NCBI GenBank assembly: GCA_020433785.1
Contig: JAGRCC010000282.1
Span: 1 to 22,227, forward strand
DNA: 22,227 nucleotides
Reading direction: 5' to 3'
Source: Anaerolineae bacterium
GTDB lineage: Bacteria > Chloroflexota > Anaerolineae > 4572-78 > J111
Shown: piece by piece, positions 8,280 through 16,002 of the stretch
How the letters are laid out: every line of letters begins with the position of its first letter
Numbering within the stretch: the stretch's first letter is position 1
The notes under the pieces: generated by a model
Seen by the model: the letters and a program-made list of their open reading frames with translations, nothing else
The model's database searches: none
What the model was told of the DNA's origin: nothing
Position numbers and translations under genes: made by a program

Positions 8280-8353
8280 AAATACACTGACAGCAGGACC
8301 TCATTGGGCTTGTCACGAGCAATCGTCAATTGCAAACGACGTTTGTCCTGACC

Positions 8354-8615
8354 TATCGTGTCCACAATCACGGGGCAGTATTGATCATCAGTACCGCGTC
8401 CCCAACCGGTCTACCTGGCAAGAGCCGACCAGTTATTTACCACGGCCCATCGGACTCTTTCTTCATCAACTCTATTCCTGGCTCAATTCCCCACTGACCT
8501 TTAACGTCACTCGTCGCTAAATGAAACAGAAATAATTGATACATTACAGCGTTTTTTTAAGGAGCCCAATTTTTATTCCGACACGATAGGAGCAGGTCAA
8601 TATGTGATCGAGTAA
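8354..8615 (+). pseudogene. Remnant of a SAM-dependent methyltransferase, at least two frameshifts
   Basis: Three consecutive reading frames join into one methyltransferase-like tail. Frame 1 reads YRVHNHGAVLIIST (8354-8395), as in the usual 'YRVLKPGGVLIISTPNR' region after motif III. The frame then shifts near 8395 to give VPNRSTWQEPTSYLPRPIGL and on to FNVTRR (stop 8518-8520). A second shift near 8507 restores HSSLNETEIIDTLQRFFKEP and ends QYVIE at the TAA 8613-8615. The N-terminal SAM-binding half is missing; what precedes, back to the stop at 8279, is not recognisable. The open frame at 8266-8520 is therefore not a small gene. The remaining gene-free bases 8616-8735 show no clear promoter, terminator or repeat. 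Confidence 0.62.
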
Positions 8616-8735
8616 AAGTTTAAGCGAAAGGTATTCTTGCATCACATTGCGAATTGATTGGAATTGAACATGACCAATTGTTGCTTGACTCTGTGTAATC
8701 AATACTCATTAGTCGATCATTGATCCAGTACAATT

Positions 8736-9752
8736 ATGACAATCAGCCAAGGTAAGTTGAGAAAACATAACCATACTCCGGTCTTTAGTATCATCATACC
8801 CACGTATAATCGAGCGCATCTCCTTTCACGGGCAGTTCAAAGTGTACTTAACCAAACTTTTTCGGATTTTGAGTTGATCATTGTTGATGATGCCTCACCG
8901 GATAATACCGCCGAAGTCGTAGAAGCTTTCTATGATAACAGAATCATTTATATTCGGCCAGAGAAAAATGGGGGAGCCTCGGCATCTCGAAACCTGGGTG
9001 TCCGTCGGGCTAGGGGAGAATTCATCTCGTTTCTGGACGATGATGACGAATACCTACCTCAATTTTTGGCTGAAACATACCGTGTACTGAATGATGCTCC
9101 GGCAGATATTGGATTTTCCTGGTGCAGTGTCCGCAAAGTTCGGGACACATCACACGGAGAAATTGAGGTGAAGGACATAATGGCAGTCTCTAATGATAGA
9201 GGCTCCTCGTCCCAAACCAATTTACAAGCAGGTACTGGCTTTGGGTTAACAATACGAGCCAGTTGTTTTAGTACCGTAGGTCTCTTTGATGAAACTCTGT
9301 CTAATATGGAAGACAGTGATTTTCTAATGCGAATGAGTGACTCCTTCGGATATAAAACTATTCCAGAAGTGCTCATCAAAATTCACCTTCACGATGGCCC
9401 CCAGTTGACCGACCCAACACCTAAAAAAGCTGAAGCTCTAAAGCGGTTTATTGCAAAACATCAAGAACATCTTTCTCAAACACCACAAAAGTGGATATTA
9501 GCTCATCGAACTCTGGCCGAGCTATATTATCAAACAGGTTATAAAGCAGAAGGGCGAAAAGTCATGCAAACGCTGCTAAAAACCAATTTTTTTCGATTAA
9601 AGAGCTGGAAAAGTCTACTTCTCTTTGAATTATTTGGCACGGAACAGCTAGGGTTGCGACAAAGGCTCTCAAACTTAAAAACAGCTAATTATCGGAGTAT
9701 TAACTCGACGGAGACAAAAAACAGATCCCGCGAGGGTCGAAATTCACCATGA
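8736..9752 (+). CDS. Glycosyltransferase family 2 (first of a tandem pair)
   Basis: This 338-residue GT-A enzyme has FSIIIPTYNRAHLLSRAV at its start (17-34), IVDDASPDN (49-57) for the nucleotide and FLDDDDEYLPQF (99-110) as the metal-binding DXD region. NGGASASRNLGV (78-89) is the typical link between them. The tail (about 245-320) is helical, with a TPR-like rhythm (TLAELYYQTGYKAEGRKVMQ). Its stop overlaps the next start by ATGA, and the next gene is a clear paralogue with the same architecture. It restarts the cluster after the pseudogene and 120 empty bases, so a promoter upstream is likely, though I could not identify one. The sugar specificity is unknown. Confidence 0.9.
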   Translation: MTISQGKLRKHNHTPVFSIIIPTYNRAHLLSRAVQSVLNQTFSDFELIIVDDASPDNTAEVVEAFYDNRIIYIRPEKNGGASASRNLGVRRARGEFISFLDDDDEYLPQFLAETYRVLNDAPADIGFSWCSVRKVRDTSHGEIEVKDIMAVSNDRGSSSQTNLQAGTGFGLTIRASCFSTVGLFDETLSNMEDSDFLMRMSDSFGYKTIPEVLIKIHLHDGPQLTDPTPKKAEALKRFIAKHQEHLSQTPQKWILAHRTLAELYYQTGYKAEGRKVMQTLLKTNFFRLKSWKSLLLFELFGTEQLGLRQRLSNLKTANYRSINSTETKNRSREGRNSP

Positions 9753-10696
9753 ATACCTCACATTCGATAACCCACGATCAAAAAGCCCCCTTTTTTAGTG
9801 TTATCATTCCCACCTTTAATCGAGCTGACGTTGTTTTCAGAGCTATTCAAAGTATTCTAAACCAAACTTTTGAAGATTTCGAACTCATCATTATTGATGA
9901 TGGCTCAACAGACAATACACGAGATATCATTCAGGCTATCGACGATCCCCGCCTGCGATACGTGTATCAAGAGAACAAAGGGGTGTCGGCGGCGCGAAAT
10001 CGTGGTGCTTCTGTGGCAAGGGGACAAATTTTGACCTTTTTAGACAGTGATGACGAAGCTTTGCCGGAATGGTTGGAATGCTTTGCTCACGCATTTAACC
10101 GGAAAGCAGTAGGCATAGTTTGTGCCGGTGTCACCCGCATTGGGGAACAGATCCGGCAAGTTGTACCCGCTGAGATGGGACCTATGTTTAACGATCAGGT
10201 GGGGTTATTCTTGGTTGGCGCGTTTGCTTTGCGGCGAGAATTATTTTTAGCTGTAGGCGGATATGCCGACGGTCTGGGTTACGCCGAAAATACAGAATTT
10301 GCTCTACGCTTAATCCCGTATGCTGCGGATCGGGGTTGGTTAATTCACAGCTTTTCTACGGCTTTGGTAAATATCTATGATCATCACCAGCATCGAGCAA
10401 CAGGCAACAATCATCTCATTTTACAAGGAGCAACCTATATTTTGCACCGGCACAACAATTCCCTCTGCAAGAGCCCTCAGAATCATGGAAACTATTGGGC
10501 CATAGCTGGCGTAAGTGCTTTAAAGCTTGGCAAGAACGATGAAGCTAGAAGATATTTTAGATCGGCGGTTCTTGCCCACCCTTGGAACTGGAGACATTAC
10601 GGACGATTGCTGCTGACCTTGATTCCTCTCTTAGGACGAAGATTTTGGTTTAGAAATAAGTACCAACTAAGAAATGGATCTTATTCCAGGCAGTAA
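9749..10696 (+). CDS. Glycosyltransferase family 2 (second of a tandem pair)
   Basis: This 315-residue protein is closely patterned on its upstream neighbour: FSVIIPTFNRADVVFRAIQS (16-35), FELIIIDDGSTDNT (44-57), NKGVSAARNRGASVARG (76-92) and the DXD segment FLDSDDEALPEW (97-108). The C-terminal part again has a TPR-like element (AIAGVSALKLGKNDEARRYF) and ends in a basic, hydrophobic helix. It starts on the ATGA overlap, so translation is probably coupled. The pair looks like a duplication followed by divergence, probably giving two linkages in one repeat unit (inference). Confidence 0.9.
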   Translation: MNTSHSITHDQKAPFFSVIIPTFNRADVVFRAIQSILNQTFEDFELIIIDDGSTDNTRDIIQAIDDPRLRYVYQENKGVSAARNRGASVARGQILTFLDSDDEALPEWLECFAHAFNRKAVGIVCAGVTRIGEQIRQVVPAEMGPMFNDQVGLFLVGAFALRRELFLAVGGYADGLGYAENTEFALRLIPYAADRGWLIHSFSTALVNIYDHHQHRATGNNHLILQGATYILHRHNNSLCKSPQNHGNYWAIAGVSALKLGKNDEARRYFRSAVLAHPWNWRHYGRLLLTLIPLLGRRFWFRNKYQLRNGSYSRQ

Positions 10697-10711
10697 TTGG
10701 GGGATTTATCT

Positions 10712-11518
10712 ATGATGCGTTTCTTTGACCAACGTTACAACCGTTTAATTTACGTCAACCAGTCGGCCACACCTGATTTCTGGGATGACCAGTGGCGTAT
10801 TGATCGCTCAGTTCGTCAGAAGATAATCAATGTTAAAAGCACCTTCGTCACTCAAATGACGCGAAAATATTTAAGTCCTGATGATGGGGTAATACTCGAA
10901 GGCGGATGCGGTACAGGCATTCACGTAGCTGCGCTACAGAATAATGGCTTTCAATGTATTGGCCTGGACTACGCGCCTACCACAGTTCAAGTTCTTAATA
11001 AAGCCGTTCCAGAGTTGGATATACGCCAAGGCGATGTACGCTGCTTGGATTTTGAAGATGCCTACTTCGCCGGTTATTGGTCCCTCGGAGTTATCGAGCA
11101 TTTTTGGGCAGGATATGAGCCACTTGGTTTAGAGATGGCTCGAGTGATTAAATCGGGCGGTTACCTGTTTTTGACCTTTCCTTATCTTTCGTCCTTGAGA
11201 AAGCTCAAAGCTAAGTTGAATTTGTATCCCAATTGGACGTCTACCAAGGCGCCGAATGGCTTCTATCAATTTGCCCTCAATCATCAGTCTGTTATCCAGA
11301 ACTTCACTGAATGGGGGTTTGAACTGGTTAATCGCGGTAAGCCCATGCTGGGCCTAAGAGCAACGAAAGAAGAATTGGGGCCGTTGAATCCCTTATTAGA
11401 GAGGTTATATGACTACAAAGGAGGCTCTATTCTCCCACGAAGCTTAGCTCTCACGGCTTCATTGGTCTTCACCCCCATTTCAGGACATATGATTCTGCTG
11501 GTTCTTAAAAAGAAATGA
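10712..11518 (+). CDS. Class I SAM-dependent methyltransferase
   Basis: This is probably a sugar or chain-end O-methyltransferase. In 268 residues, motif I is ILEGGCGTGIHV (61-72), the acidic residue ending strand 2 is Asp86 in CIGLDYAP, the adenine-contact segment is RQGDVRCLDF (105-114), and strands 4-5 are SLGVIEHFW (124-132) and SGGYLFLTFPYLS (148-160). GVIEHFWAGYEPLGLEMARV resembles methyltransferases next to glycosyltransferases in O-antigen clusters. The ATG at 10712 follows a GGGGG stretch (10699-10703) by eight bases and is preferred to the in-frame TTG at 10697. The stop overlaps the next start by ATGA. The acceptor is unknown. It may supply a methyl mark that caps the chain for the exporter, a known strategy of ABC-dependent O-antigens but only a possibility here. 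Confidence 0.88.
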   Translation: MMRFFDQRYNRLIYVNQSATPDFWDDQWRIDRSVRQKIINVKSTFVTQMTRKYLSPDDGVILEGGCGTGIHVAALQNNGFQCIGLDYAPTTVQVLNKAVPELDIRQGDVRCLDFEDAYFAGYWSLGVIEHFWAGYEPLGLEMARVIKSGGYLFLTFPYLSSLRKLKAKLNLYPNWTSTKAPNGFYQFALNHQSVIQNFTEWGFELVNRGKPMLGLRATKEELGPLNPLLERLYDYKGGSILPRSLALTASLVFTPISGHMILLVLKKK

Positions 11519-12705
11519 AGATTCTCTACCTGATTGACACTCTTGAAGTAGGTGGGGCAGAAAAAAGCCTACTAGAAATTTTAAGCTGTTTTGACCATAT
11601 AGAACCACTTATATGCCACATCTACCCAGGCCAGTCGTTAAAATCGACCTACCTGCAAGCCGGAATAGCGGTCATTTCGTTGGATGTACCGGGCAACTAT
11701 TCATTCGGGCAGGCCATTCGGCGGGTCAAGGCAGTAGCGCAGAACGAACAGGTTGATCTCATCCATACCACCCTATTCCGGGCAGACATCGTCGGGCGTT
11801 CCGTGGGTCAACTACTGGGTATTCCGGTTGTGGGAAGCTTTGTCAACGAGTCTTATGCCCCGGTTCGGTGGCAAACATTATCCTTGCCGCACCGTTTGAA
11901 ACTGTATGGGGTCCGCTGGTTAGATGCCCAGAGCGCCCGCTGGACCCAACATTTTGCCGCCAATTCTGAAACAGTCAAAGCGACCAATGCCCAATCCCTG
12001 AATATTCCCTTGGACAAAATTAGCGTAATTTATCGAGGGCGAAACCCACAGCCGTTTTTGAGCGCGGATAGCCAGCAGTTGGCAGCCACTCGCGCCGGCC
12101 TTGGCCTAATGGAAAGCGATCAGATAATTCTTAACGTCGCCCGCCTTCTCGATCGAAAAGGTCAGGCCGATTTGATCCGAGCCATGCCCCATGTCTTACG
12201 GGTCTTGCCTCAAGTCCGGCTTGTGATCGCTGGTGACGGAGTGTACCGGCCCCAGTTGGAAGCCTTAATTCAAGAGCTGGGCCTGGAGGGAGTCGTGTCC
12301 TTGTTGGGTCAGCGCAGCGACGTTCCGGCGTTGCTTCATATAGCCGATCTATTTGTTTTTCCATCTTACTTCGAAGGTTATCCCGGCGCCCTGGTTGAGG
12401 CAATGTTTGCAGCCAAGCCGATAGTGGCGTCCAATATTCCGGTTCATCAAGAAGCAATCGTTTCAGGCGTAACAGGTCGCCTGGTGCCTATTCAAGATGC
12501 CACTGCCATGGCCCAAGCGATCATCTGGATGTTTAAACATCCCAGTAAAGCTCGTGAAATGAGTGAACAAGCGAGACGGGTGGCCATGGAGCGCTTCCAT
12601 ATTGAGAAAATAGCCTCTCAGTACGAAGCGCTTTATCAGCAAGTGAGACAGGCAGCGGCAGGTAACAGCAACCGGTTTTCTTCGCTACATCAGAAAAAAG
12701 CATAA
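11515..12705 (+). CDS. Glycosyltransferase family 4 (GT-B)
   Basis: This retaining GT-B enzyme of 396 residues has the opening loop LIDTLEVGGAEKSLLEIL (6-23), the linker-proximal VIYRGRN, the donor-domain start LNVARLLDRKGQADLIRA (206-223), VIAGDGVYRPQLE and the E-x7-E motif within SYFEGYPGALVEAM (Glu287 and Glu295). Its ATG overlaps the methyltransferase stop by four bases. Donor sugar and linkage cannot be told from the sequence. It lies between a methyltransferase and wecB, so ManNAc transfer is possible but unproved. Confidence 0.92.
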   Translation: MKILYLIDTLEVGGAEKSLLEILSCFDHIEPLICHIYPGQSLKSTYLQAGIAVISLDVPGNYSFGQAIRRVKAVAQNEQVDLIHTTLFRADIVGRSVGQLLGIPVVGSFVNESYAPVRWQTLSLPHRLKLYGVRWLDAQSARWTQHFAANSETVKATNAQSLNIPLDKISVIYRGRNPQPFLSADSQQLAATRAGLGLMESDQIILNVARLLDRKGQADLIRAMPHVLRVLPQVRLVIAGDGVYRPQLEALIQELGLEGVVSLLGQRSDVPALLHIADLFVFPSYFEGYPGALVEAMFAAKPIVASNIPVHQEAIVSGVTGRLVPIQDATAMAQAIIWMFKHPSKAREMSEQARRVAMERFHIEKIASQYEALYQQVRQAAAGNSNRFSSLHQKKA

Positions 12706-12717
12706 ATTTGAGGTCTC

Positions 12718-13824
12718 ATGAAAGTAATCTCTGTATTCGGCACACGGCCAGAAGCTATAAAAATGGCGCCCATTGTCAAAACCCTGGCCAACTCAGACCA
12801 AATCATCAGCCGGGTATGCGTCACCGCTCAACATCGGCACATGTTAGATCAAGTTTTAAGTCTATTTGAGATTGAACCGGATTATGATTTGAATGTAATG
12901 AAGGCTGGTCAATCTCCCACTCAAGTTGCAGCGGCGATATTACAAGGCCTCACGTCAATACTCAGGGAAGAGCAGCCCGACTGGCTCCTGGTACAAGGGG
13001 ATACCACAACCGTGATGGCGGCTGCTATTGGGGCCTTTTACGCAGGGGTAAAAGTGGGCCATGTAGAAGCTGGTTTACGCACCTATGACAAGCGTCAACC
13101 GTTTCCTGAAGAGATTAATCGCCGTATAGCCAGTGTAACGGCTGATGTACACTTTGCCCCTACCGCCACAGCCCGACAAAACCTACTGCAAGAAAACATT
13201 CCGGCTGATACCGTTTTCGTAACCGGCAACCCGGTGATAGATGCTCTCCAATGGGTGGCCAATTTATCCTACCAACCCGAAACCGGTCCGTTAGCCGGCA
13301 TTCCTGGGCGGCGTCGCCTGATTTTGGTTACGGCTCATCGTCGTGAGAATTTTGGCCAGCCGCTGGAAAATATTTGTCAAGCGCTGCGCAGTCTGGCCGA
13401 GGCGTATAAGGATGATGTTCAAATTGTCTATCCTGTTCACTTAAACCCTAATGTTCAAAAGCCCGTTTATCAAGCTCTTGGGGATATATCAAATATCACC
13501 TTGCTGCCGCCCATAGAATACTTACCATTTGTATATTTACTCAAGAATACGCATCTGGTATTGACCGACTCCGGCGGAATCCAAGAAGAAGCACCCAGTC
13601 TGGGTAAACCGGTGCTCGTAATGAGGGAGGTTACCGAGCGCCCTGAAGCGGTAGAAGCTGGAACGGTTCGTCTGGTTGGAACCGACTCTAGCCACATCAT
13701 TGAGACAGTTCGCCATCTTTTAGACGACCCACAAGCCTACCAACAAATGGCTCGCGCTGTCAATCCCTATGGAGATGGCCGGGCGGCAGGCCGTATAAAA
13801 CAAGCCTTACTAAAATTCGGCTAA
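12718..13824 (+). CDS. wecB: UDP-N-acetylglucosamine 2-epimerase, non-hydrolysing
   Basis: This enzyme interconverts UDP-GlcNAc and UDP-ManNAc in the cytoplasm, supplying ManNAc-type sugars. The 368 residues match the usual length. Family blocks are all present: FGTRPEAIKMAP (7-18), QGDTTT (93-98), GHVEAGLRTYDKRQPFPEE (114-132), TAHRRENFG (205-213), YPVHLNPNV and LTDSGGIQEEAP (282-293). Asp95, Glu117 and Glu131 occupy the same positions as the catalytic acids described in Escherichia coli WecB, and His207 lies in the conserved AHRREN. GAGG precedes the ATG. No UDP-ManNAc dehydrogenase (wecC) is present, so the sugar may be used as ManNAc, or the dehydrogenase lies elsewhere. The symbol wecB is used for function; such genes are also named mnaA or cap5P. 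Confidence 0.96.
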   Translation: MKVISVFGTRPEAIKMAPIVKTLANSDQIISRVCVTAQHRHMLDQVLSLFEIEPDYDLNVMKAGQSPTQVAAAILQGLTSILREEQPDWLLVQGDTTTVMAAAIGAFYAGVKVGHVEAGLRTYDKRQPFPEEINRRIASVTADVHFAPTATARQNLLQENIPADTVFVTGNPVIDALQWVANLSYQPETGPLAGIPGRRRLILVTAHRRENFGQPLENICQALRSLAEAYKDDVQIVYPVHLNPNVQKPVYQALGDISNITLLPPIEYLPFVYLLKNTHLVLTDSGGIQEEAPSLGKPVLVMREVTERPEAVEAGTVRLVGTDSSHIIETVRHLLDDPQAYQQMARAVNPYGDGRAAGRIKQALLKFG

Positions 13825-13853
13825 CCTCTTCTATTTCGATTTAGTCCCCACAC

Positions 13854-13859
13854 AGGAGG
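13854..13859 (+). promoter_or_regulatory. Strong Shine-Dalgarno sequence
   Basis: AGGAGG is followed after eight bases by ATG 13868. The spacing favours ATG 13868 over the GTG at 13865. It is the best-matched ribosome site I see in the window. Confidence 0.85.
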
Positions 13860-13867
13860 TTTTTGTG

Positions 13868-14953
13868 ATGGCTAATATTCTTTATCGAGGGCCGCTAGAA
13901 CGATCGCGGCTCTCCTTTTTGGCTGAAAGCACAGCGAAAGCCTACGGTCAAACTAAACTAATCTGGATCAGCCCTCGTCGATTAACCAAACAACTGGTCG
14001 AGCATTTTCAGAGTTTTGTCCATCAAAATCCCTGGATTAACGACTGGGAGATCGTAGACGGGTTCATTGGCGCCAGCCCAGCCTCAATCCTCAATCTACG
14101 ACGCAAATTGGAAAACCGGGATGCGCCTTTGATTGCCGTTGGCTTTACCACCATTTTCTACGCCGGCTTTATTGCCAAGGGAAAATGTATCTGGTGCATC
14201 AATGGAGTCCCCGAAGAAGATTTGATGCAATCTCAACGGGCAAAACAGCGCCTGGCTGTAGCCCTGGAGTGGCAACTGGCCAGGATGGCTTGTGTTCCGG
14301 ACCTAGTCGTTACCGTCTCCGAACCCATGAACGCGCTCGTCAAAAAACGATGTAAGGCCAAAGCTTTTTTCGCCGCGCCCAACTGCGTTGATAGTGGCAC
14401 GTTTGCCTCACCCATGCCACAACCTCGCCGCTATATGACCTATCTGGGGACTGGGGCAGCCTGGCAAGGGCTGGATTACTTGGCTCAGGTCTGGGGCGCA
14501 CTCCACCGGCTCGATCCTAGTCTGAAGTTCCAGGTTATTTCGCGAGACAAACGGGCACAAGTGCTAGGATGTAAGCTTCCAGCCGACGCCATTGAATTCC
14601 GGGGAGTGCAACAACCCAACGAAGTGGCCCAGTTGTTGTGGGCCGCCGAAGCAGGCTTTATCACCCGAGAGCCACACCTGGTCAATGAAGTCTCATTTCC
14701 AACCAAATTTGGCGAATACATCGCGGCCGGGGTTTATCCTGTGGTGACTGACCTTGGCTGGGATCTCGGTCAAATAATTCAGAAAACTGGGTGTGGCCTA
14801 CTTGTGCCGCCTAAACAAGCGGCAGAAAAAGTAGCGGAAGCAGTCATAGCTTTTCGTCGTGGCCAAGTCGATATCAACAAACGGCTCCAAGCGGCGATGG
14901 AGTTACTGGATCGCCGAAGATGGGTAGAGCGTCTTGCCGCCGCCATGCCGTAA
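13868..14953 (+). CDS. Divergent GT4-like glycosyltransferase
   Basis: This 361-residue GT-B-type protein has weak N-terminal similarity to known groups but a recognisable C-terminal donor domain. Visible features are VVTVSEPMNALVKKR, the hinge PNCVD (171-175), YLGTGAAWQGLDYLAQVW (192-209), FRGVQQPNEVAQLLWAAEAG and SFPTKFGEYIAAGVYPVVTD (276-295), where GT4 enzymes usually carry the E-x7-E donor site. Here the 'PTKFGEY' form stands in for the common 'EGFP..LLEAM'. This variant occurs in glycosyltransferases of surface-polymer clusters, but I cannot name a substrate. The gene begins 43 bases after wecB, behind a strong ribosome site. A gene-free gap of 92 bases with no obvious signal follows. 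Confidence 0.75.
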   Translation: MANILYRGPLERSRLSFLAESTAKAYGQTKLIWISPRRLTKQLVEHFQSFVHQNPWINDWEIVDGFIGASPASILNLRRKLENRDAPLIAVGFTTIFYAGFIAKGKCIWCINGVPEEDLMQSQRAKQRLAVALEWQLARMACVPDLVVTVSEPMNALVKKRCKAKAFFAAPNCVDSGTFASPMPQPRRYMTYLGTGAAWQGLDYLAQVWGALHRLDPSLKFQVISRDKRAQVLGCKLPADAIEFRGVQQPNEVAQLLWAAEAGFITREPHLVNEVSFPTKFGEYIAAGVYPVVTDLGWDLGQIIQKTGCGLLVPPKQAAEKVAEAVIAFRRGQVDINKRLQAAMELLDRRRWVERLAAAMP

Positions 14954-15045
14954 CCTCGTTAAACGTCTCAGTAGAAAAAAATCAAAATCAATCATTTAAT
15001 GTTGGGATAGTGACTTTCTTTAACCAATCACGTTAGGTCTCTCAT

Positions 15046-15972
15046 ATGTTTGTAAATAGTGACGCCCTTCTGAAAGTAATACGTAGTTTTCACTCATTTG
15101 TCCAGGCAGTCGACCGAGCCGATACCCATTTATTCCGATTTATTCCTTCACGACTTAAACGTCACACTGTAAGAAGGTTCTTTCGGTTTTTCGCCCCCTA
15201 CCTGGGACAGCCGGCCAGCAGCAACCAAGCTTCGCGCCTGGAGTTAAATGGTCTCACGCTGGAAATTCCTCATCAATTGAATTACGCTTACGTTCTACGA
15301 GAATATGAACCCAAACTTATACATCTATTACAGGAGTACCTCCAACCGGGCATGGCTATGGTAGATGTTGGCGCTAATATCGGTTTTGTCACTGCATTTG
15401 CCGCTCGGCTAGTCGGTAACCATGGCCGAGTCATTGCGGTTGAACCGGGTCAAGATAATTTGCGTTTCTTGCGAAAAAATATCGAACTCAATGGACTGAG
15501 TAACGTCGAAATCGTTCCTTATGCTGCCGGAAATAAAGCTCATCGGCGTCAGTTGTATCTCCATTCGGACAGCACTTCACATACTCTCTTTCCGCCAGAA
15601 GGCGAAAATGATCACTCCATCGAAGTCCAAGCAATTTCATTAGATGGGGTTGTCACTCAACCAATTGATTTTGTCAAAATCGATGTTGAGGGAGCAGAGA
15701 TAGAAGTCCTCGAGGGAATGACTCAAATATTACAGCAAAATCCGAACCTTCGTTTGCTCGTTGAGTGGAATCCTCACCTGTTGCAGCGAGCCGGGTATTC
15801 AATTGAAGCGCTGCCACAGTATCTACTCGAAAAAGGATTTGCGATATCTTTGATTGATGAGGAAAGCAGCCTGAGTTCAGTGGAAGAAGCCATCAACCTA
15901 TACCGAACAAGTCAACTCAGTCGATCTTGGTTTGCTAGTTTATATGCGTATCTTGATGAGAATGGCATATAA
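15046..15972 (+). CDS. FkbM family methyltransferase
   Basis: This SAM-dependent methyltransferase belongs to the FkbM family, members of which O-methylate sugars and polyketides. In 308 residues, an N-terminal helical region (1-75) precedes the domain. Motif I is VDVGANIGFVTAFAA (106-120), then AVEPGQDNLRFLRKNIELNG (131-150), and the diagnostic FVKIDVEGAEIEVLEGM (209-225). These match the family closely. The ATG has AGG at about 15034-15036 upstream. It is the second methyltransferase of the cluster, next to three GT-B glycosyltransferases, so a sugar hydroxyl of the polymer is the probable acceptor (inference). Confidence 0.92.
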   Translation: MFVNSDALLKVIRSFHSFVQAVDRADTHLFRFIPSRLKRHTVRRFFRFFAPYLGQPASSNQASRLELNGLTLEIPHQLNYAYVLREYEPKLIHLLQEYLQPGMAMVDVGANIGFVTAFAARLVGNHGRVIAVEPGQDNLRFLRKNIELNGLSNVEIVPYAAGNKAHRRQLYLHSDSTSHTLFPPEGENDHSIEVQAISLDGVVTQPIDFVKIDVEGAEIEVLEGMTQILQQNPNLRLLVEWNPHLLQRAGYSIEALPQYLLEKGFAISLIDEESSLSSVEEAINLYRTSQLSRSWFASLYAYLDENGI

Positions 15973-16002
15973 GTTCCTGGGGGTATCTAGAAGACGTATC
16001 TT

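Larger units (their letters stand above)
2985..8280. other. AT-rich block of probable foreign or exchanged DNA
   Basis: Composition changes inside wzt. I count 71 G+C in 120 bases at 2521-2640 but 43 in 120 at 3181-3300. AT-rich codon use continues through the sugar-modification genes and is extreme in the GT2 gene (14 of 60 at 7201-7260). It ends just before the broken methyltransferase. A GC-rich patch interrupts it at about 5071-5220. The boundaries are by eye. Confidence 0.65.

Noticed and set aside
8266..8520. Open frame of 84 codons after the pyruvyl transferase gene
   Set aside because: Its N-terminal part has no recognisable content, it overlaps the preceding gene without a ribosome site, and its end matches only one of three frames of a decayed methyltransferase.
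8640..8735. Promoter for the second glycosyltransferase run (TTGACT at 8685-8690)
   Set aside because: No acceptable -10 box at 16-18 bases; the best candidate matches only three of six positions.
12131..12457. Reverse-strand open frame of 108 codons
   Set aside because: Antisense to the conserved donor domain of a GT4 gene; composition is Arg/Pro-rich as expected for a shadow.
14954..15045. Terminator or small RNA in the gap before the FkbM gene
   Set aside because: The A-rich stretch near 14974 has no stem next to it, and I see no other structure.
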